From contig JAABTC010000045.1 in the NCBI GenBank assembly GCA_011390055.1, positions 1 through 10,251 on the forward strand: a DNA stretch of 10,251 nt. Direction: 5' to 3'. This stretch comes from Burkholderiales bacterium (GTDB lineage Bacteria > Pseudomonadota > Gammaproteobacteria > Burkholderiales > Burkholderiaceae_C). Below the pieces are notes generated by a model that was not told the DNA's origin, made no database searches, and saw only the letters and a list, made by a program, of their open reading frames with translations. Shown one piece after another: positions 7,157 through 10,251 of this stretch (position 1 is the stretch's first letter; the number at the start of each line of letters is the position of its first letter). The translations under genes and the position numbers were made by a program.

Positions 7157-8968
7157 TCAGGTGCGCTGGACTTGCCAGGCCGGCGTCGTGCGCAACACCT
7201 CTTCCAGCGTCGTGACACCCGCGGCCACCTTCATCACGCCGGCGGCACGCAAGGGGTGCATGCCGTCGGCGGCGGCCTGGCGGCGCAAGCCGTCTTCGTC
7301 GAACACCGGATGCACGAAGGCGCGCGCAGCCTCGGTCAGCGTCATCATCTCGTACAAGCCCGCGCGCCCGCGGTAGCCGGTGTTGCGGCATTCGAGGCAG
7401 CCCACCGGCTTGTACACAGTGGGTTGACCCTTCAGCTTCCACGGGCCCAGCGCGCCGGTGAGCGCCGCCACGGCGGGGGCGTCGTCGGGCTGTTTGCAGG
7501 CGTTGCACAGGGTGCGGGCCAGTCGCTGCGCCAGCACGCCGATGACCGTGGCCGAGATCAGGTACGGCGGCACCCCCAGATCGGCCAGGCGCGTGATCGC
7601 CGCGGCCGCGTCGTTGGTGTGCAGGGTCGAGAACACCAGGTGGCCGGTGAGCGCGGCCTGGATCGCCATCTCGGCGGTGGCCAGGTCGCGGATCTCGCCC
7701 ACCATGATGATGTCCGGATCCTGGCGCATCAGCGCGCGCAGGCCCTCGGCGAAGTTCAGGTCGATGGCGGCCTGCACCTGGGTCTGGTTGAAGGCCGGCT
7801 CGATCATCTCGATCGGGTCTTCGATGGTGCAGACGTTGACCTCGTCGGTGGCCAGGCGCTTCAACGTGGCGTACAGCGTGGTGGTCTTGCCGCTGCCGGT
7901 CGGGCCGGTGACCAAGATGATGCCGTGCGGCCGCGACGTGAGTTCGGCCCAGCGCTCGGCCTCGCGCGCGCCGAAGCCCAGCGCCTCGACGCTCTTGACC
8001 ACCGTGTCGGGATCGAAGATGCGCATCACCATCTTCTCGCCGAAGGCCGTGGGCAAGGTGGCCAGGCGCATCTCGACCTCGGCGCCGGGCTGGCCGTCGG
8101 CCGTGACCGGCCGCACCGTCTTGATGCGGCCGTCGAGCGGGCGGCGCTTTTCCACCACGTCCATGCGGCCGAGCAGCTTGACGCGCGCGACCATCGCGTT
8201 CATCACCGTGATCGGCACCTGGTAGACGGTGTGCAGCACGCCGTCGATGCGAAACCGGATCACGCCCATCTCGCGCCGCGGCTCGAGGTGGATGTCGCTG
8301 GCGCGCTGGTCGAAGGCGTACTGCCAGAGCCAGTCGACGACCTGCACCACGCCCTGGTCGTTGGCGTCGAGTTGCTTGTTGGTCTTGCCCAACTCCACCA
8401 GCTGCTCGAAGCTCGCCAGCGCCGCGGTCTCGCCGCGCCGGGCAGCGCTGCGCACCGAACGCGCGAGCGTGTAGAACTCGGTGGTGTAGCGCTGAAGCTC
8501 CTGGGGGTGCGACAACACCAGGCGCAGCCGCTTCTTGGTGTGCGCCTCGATCTCGCCGACCCAGGCCGTGTCCAGCGGCTCGCAGGTGGCCACGGTGATG
8601 TCGGTCAGGCCGACGGACACCGGCAGTGCACGCCGGGTCTCGGCATAGCGGATCGACATCACGTCGGCCACGCGCGCCACGTCGACCTTGAGCGGATCGA
8701 TGCGCAGGTACGGCATCGAGAGGCGCCCGGCCAGCCAGGCCGTCAGCGCCTCGGTGTCCAGGGCACGGCCGTTGCGTGCGTCGACCAGGTTGGCACTGCC
8801 CAGGCGGATCAGCGGATGCTGGCTCGAGTCGCCCGCGCCGAAACGGCTGCGGATGCGCGCGGCCTCGTCGTCGCCGACCAGGCCGTCTTCGTGCAGCCAC
8901 TGCAGCAGCCAACGCCACTCGAGGCGGCCGGTCGGCAGGGGGGCGGTGGTTGCGAGGGGGGTGGTCAT
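7157..8968 (-). CDS. GspE/PulE-family secretion or pilus assembly ATPase (isolated)
   Basis: This 603-residue protein is a hexameric traffic ATPase of the type II secretion/type IV pilus class. An N-terminal MshEN/T2SSE_N-like domain (about 70-165) precedes the catalytic domain. QRASDIHLEPRR (221-232) begins the conserved N2 region. The Walker A motif is GPTGSGKTT (355-363), the Asp box TIEDPIE (381-387), the Walker B motif DPDIIMVGEIRD (417-428) and the His box TGHLVFSTLHTND (441-453). A C-terminal zinc motif is complete: C488-x2-C491 and C524-x2-C527. All catalytic residues look intact, so it should be active at the cytoplasmic face of the inner membrane. No other secretion or pilus gene lies in the window, so the partner machine is elsewhere. 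It starts 13 bases after the spermidine-synthase-like gene and is probably cotranscribed. Its Shine-Dalgarno is weak (GAGG, about 11 bases away). It could be GspE, PilB-like or an orphan paralogue; the zinc motif and length favour the GspE/PulE group. Confidence 0.93.
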   Translation of the reverse strand: MTTPLATTAPLPTGRLEWRWLLQWLHEDGLVGDDEAARIRSRFGAGDSSQHPLIRLGSANLVDARNGRALDTEALTAWLAGRLSMPYLRIDPLKVDVARVADVMSIRYAETRRALPVSVGLTDITVATCEPLDTAWVGEIEAHTKKRLRLVLSHPQELQRYTTEFYTLARSVRSAARRGETAALASFEQLVELGKTNKQLDANDQGVVQVVDWLWQYAFDQRASDIHLEPRREMGVIRFRIDGVLHTVYQVPITVMNAMVARVKLLGRMDVVEKRRPLDGRIKTVRPVTADGQPGAEVEMRLATLPTAFGEKMVMRIFDPDTVVKSVEALGFGAREAERWAELTSRPHGIILVTGPTGSGKTTTLYATLKRLATDEVNVCTIEDPIEMIEPAFNQTQVQAAIDLNFAEGLRALMRQDPDIIMVGEIRDLATAEMAIQAALTGHLVFSTLHTNDAAAAITRLADLGVPPYLISATVIGVLAQRLARTLCNACKQPDDAPAVAALTGALGPWKLKGQPTVYKPVGCLECRNTGYRGRAGLYEMMTLTEAARAFVHPVFDEDGLRRQAAADGMHPLRAAGVMKVAAGVTTLEEVLRTTPAWQVQRT

Positions 8969-8981
8969 CGGCAGCTCGGCC

Positions 8982-9734
8982 TCATGCGAGCGGCCGCACC
9001 ATGCGCAACCATTTGCGCGCCGGCAGGCCGCAGCGGCGCTCGATGGTAGCGGCCCGCGCGCTCAGCGTCTCGCGGTCGGGCACGGCCACGCCGCGCGCGG
9101 CGATGACGACGGTGTTGCCCTCGCGCGTGGGACGCAGGCGCCAGACCTGGTCGCGTCCGAAGGCCGCCGCGATCCGCTCGGCGCTGGCCTCGAAGCTCGC
9201 CGCGCGGCCGAACAGGTTCACGCTCATCAACCCGCCGTGCGCGAGCACCGCATGGCAGTGGGCGTAAAAGGCCGCGCTGTCGAGCACCGGCGCGGCGGCC
9301 TCGTGGTCGTACAGGTCGACGCACAACACCTGGGCGGTCTGCAGATGCCTCGCATCGGCGACCCAGTCGGCGGCATCGGCCTCGACCACCCGCAGGCCCG
9401 CACCGTCCTGCGGCAGCCGAAAGCCCTGCCGGCAGGCCGCAATCACCGCCGGGTTCAGCTCGACCGCGGTGACGCGCTCCATGCGCAGCACCTGGTGGCA
9501 AAAGCGGGTGATCGACGCAGCGCCCAGGCCGAGCTGCACGGCATGGCCGCGCGCCAGTTCGCTGCTCTCGCGCCACAGCAGCCAGGCCATCATGCGCTGC
9601 ACGTACTCGAGCACCAGCTCGCGCGGGCGGGTGGTGTCCATGGCGCCCTGGACCCAGGGCGTCTCGCCCAGGTGCAGGGTGCGCAGCTCGCCGTGTTCGG
9701 CGATCGTGGCGCTCGGCAGGTCGGCGCGGTTCAC
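8982..9734 (-). CDS. Spermidine-synthase-like SAM-dependent methyltransferase-fold protein
   Basis: I place the start at the GTG at 9734, giving 250 residues. The frame stays open further upstream, but that part overlaps the glycosylase gene and reads as non-protein-like sequence. A GAAGGGA Shine-Dalgarno lies 5 bases before this GTG. The short N-terminal beta region (LRTLHLGETPWVQGAM, 17-32) resembles spermidine-synthase-like proteins. The Rossmann core follows: AVQLGLGAAS (65-74) as motif I, VTAVELNP with Glu92 as the ribose-binding acid, VVEADAADW (116-124), and VLCVDLYDHE (136-145). Classical SpeE has GGGDG in motif I and a catalytic Asp in a DSSDP-like motif. Here these read GLGAA and DLYDHE, so true spermidine synthesis is uncertain; many such proteins are annotated only as spermidine synthase-like or fused-MFS relatives. 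It lies between the glycosylase and the secretion ATPase with no obvious functional link. Its translation may be controlled by a hairpin over the ribosome binding site. Confidence 0.8.
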   Translation of the reverse strand: MNRADLPSATIAEHGELRTLHLGETPWVQGAMDTTRPRELVLEYVQRMMAWLLWRESSELARGHAVQLGLGAASITRFCHQVLRMERVTAVELNPAVIAACRQGFRLPQDGAGLRVVEADAADWVADARHLQTAQVLCVDLYDHEAAAPVLDSAAFYAHCHAVLAHGGLMSVNLFGRAASFEASAERIAAAFGRDQVWRLRPTREGNTVVIAARGVAVPDRETLSARAATIERRCGLPARKWLRMVRPLA

Positions 9735-9735
9735 T

Positions 9736-9762
9736 GGAGTCCCTTCGCCCGTGAAGGGCTCC
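9736..9762 (-). promoter_or_regulatory. Hairpin covering the ribosome binding site of the spermidine-synthase-like gene
   Basis: On the minus strand the sequence reads GGAGCCCTTC, loop ACGGGC, then GAAGGG-A-CTCC, giving a 10-base-pair stem with a single bulged A. The 3' arm contains the GAAGGGA Shine-Dalgarno, and the GTG start comes one base after the stem. In this structure the ribosome binding site would be hidden. It could keep expression low, couple it to translation of the upstream glycosylase, or respond to temperature. The inverted repeat is certain; regulation is inferred. Confidence 0.5.
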
Positions 9763-9767
9763 GGTAT

Positions 9768-9795
9768 GAGCGCTTGGGAGCGGCCCGGCGCGCTC
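9768..9795 (-). other. Interrupted hairpin at the end of the glycosylase gene
   Basis: GAGCGC, beginning in the TGA stop codon of the glycosylase, pairs with GCGCTC, with an inner GGG/CCC stem between. It could stabilise the 3' end of the glycosylase reading frame or weakly terminate. No U-run follows, and at this G+C such structures arise readily. Confidence 0.25.
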
Positions 9796-10251
9796 AAGCC
9801 ATGCCCGCCTGGGTGAAGACTTCGCGCCAGGCCGCCAGCTTGCGTTCGAACGACCAGCTCGCGTTGGCCGGGCTGGTCGAGGGCAGGCGGTGCACCGGCA
9901 GGCCGAGCGTGCGCGTCAGGCGCATCGAGCGCGCCGACTCGCCGCCGTTGTGCGCGATGGCACGCAGCGCGGGCAGGCGGGCCACGAGCCCGGCCAGGTC
10001 GTTCGGTCGGGCGTCTTCGATCGCGCTGTCCAGGCTGCCCTGGCGGTGGCAGCTCGCATGCACGTCCCACACCGCCAGCCCGCGGCGCTCCAGTTCAACC
10101 ACCCGTGCTGGGTAATCGAGCGCCACCAACTCGTTCTGCCACAGTGCCGCCAGGATCGGCCAGAAATGATTGCGCGGATGGCCGTAGTACTGCTGCGCCG
10201 TCAGCGACGCCACCCCCGGGAAACTGCCGAGCACGAGCAGGCGCGCATTCG
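9794..10251 (-). CDS. DNA-deoxyinosine (hypoxanthine) glycosylase, UDG superfamily, 5' end missing
   Basis: This is the C-terminal part of a small uracil-DNA-glycosylase-superfamily enzyme. It resembles the family-6 hypoxanthine-DNA glycosylases that remove deaminated adenine from DNA in base excision repair. Visible motifs are VLGSFPGVASL as the first active-site loop, YYGHPRNHFWPIL, AVWDVHASCHRQGSLDSAI, an internal AHNGGESA, and LPSTSPANAS, equivalent to the second DNA-binding/catalytic loop of UDGs. The GTG at 10234 is not the start: the frame stays open to the window edge and reads NARLLVLGSFPG, the expected beta strand before the first motif. Only about 15-20 N-terminal residues are probably missing. 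It is the most upstream gene of the rightmost minus-strand group, 59 bases ahead of the spermidine-synthase-like gene. The family is well supported; the exact base specificity is inferred from family membership. Confidence 0.87.
   Translation of the reverse strand, partial: NARLLVLGSFPGVASLTAQQYYGHPRNHFWPILAALWQNELVALDYPARVVELERRGLAVWDVHASCHRQGSLDSAIEDARPNDLAGLVARLPALRAIAHNGGESARSMRLTRTLGLPVHRLPSTSPANASWSFERKLAAWREVFTQAGMA

Noticed and set aside
7172..9049. A 625-codon plus-strand frame opposite the secretion ATPase
   Set aside because: It mirrors the codons of the ATPase, is rich in His, Arg, Gly and Gln in low-complexity runs, and shows no motif.
9735..10070. N-terminal extension of the spermidine-synthase-like protein to an ATG at 10070 (362 residues)
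   Set aside because: The extension lies almost wholly within the glycosylase gene in another frame, reads as Pro/Arg/Gly-rich sequence without structure, and the GTG at 9734 has a well-spaced Shine-Dalgarno.
10232..10234. GTG at 10234 as the glycosylase start codon
   Set aside because: The frame remains open to the window edge and the residues before it (NARLL) fit the conserved strand leading to the first active-site motif, so the gene is truncated by the window instead.

Overview
This window looks like chromosomal DNA of a betaproteobacterium of the order Burkholderiales, plausibly a Comamonadaceae or Rubrivivax/Leptothrix-like lineage. The reasons are very high G+C throughout, a Bug-type solute receptor together with TctA/TctB membrane proteins (a transporter class greatly expanded in this order), and long antisense open frames typical of GC-rich coding DNA. 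It is densely packed: nine genes, one of them cut by the window edge, and no gene-free stretch longer than about 100 bases. I see no tRNA, rRNA, CRISPR array, insertion sequence or phage gene.

Region 1 (1-688, + strand): a short leader with a small hairpin, then a DUF599-family membrane protein. It converges on the next block with only 40 bases between.

Region 2 (729-7057, - strand, read right to left): tctB, tctA, an MFS_3-type major facilitator with a soluble C-terminal domain, a secreted Bug receptor, and a cytoplasmic Ntn hydrolase of the gamma-glutamyltransferase superfamily. The gaps are 16, 55, 39 and 9 bases, so this is probably one operon. TctB, TctA and the Bug protein make a complete tripartite tricarboxylate transporter (TTT) for a small carboxylate. 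The hydrolase has no signal peptide, so it would act on imported substrate. It keeps the nucleophilic Thr but appears to lack the residues that hold the gamma-glutamyl group in E. coli GGT. The MFS protein could export a product or be a separate detoxification function. Together they suggest an import, amide cleavage and efflux module of unknown substrate. This is the most interesting part of the window. Two tandem hairpins, one a perfect 20-base palindrome, lie between tctA and the MFS gene and may set unequal expression of the two halves.

Region 3 (7157-10251, - strand): a 5'-truncated family-6-type DNA-deoxyinosine (hypoxanthine) glycosylase, a spermidine-synthase-like Rossmann protein that starts with GTG, and an isolated GspE/PulE-type secretion ATPase. 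The gaps are 59 and 13 bases, so these may be cotranscribed. A strong hairpin covers the ribosome binding site of the spermidine-synthase-like gene. The 99-base gap between the ATPase and tctB is the most likely place for the transporter operon promoter.

All family calls come from reading the proteins by eye, without database searches.
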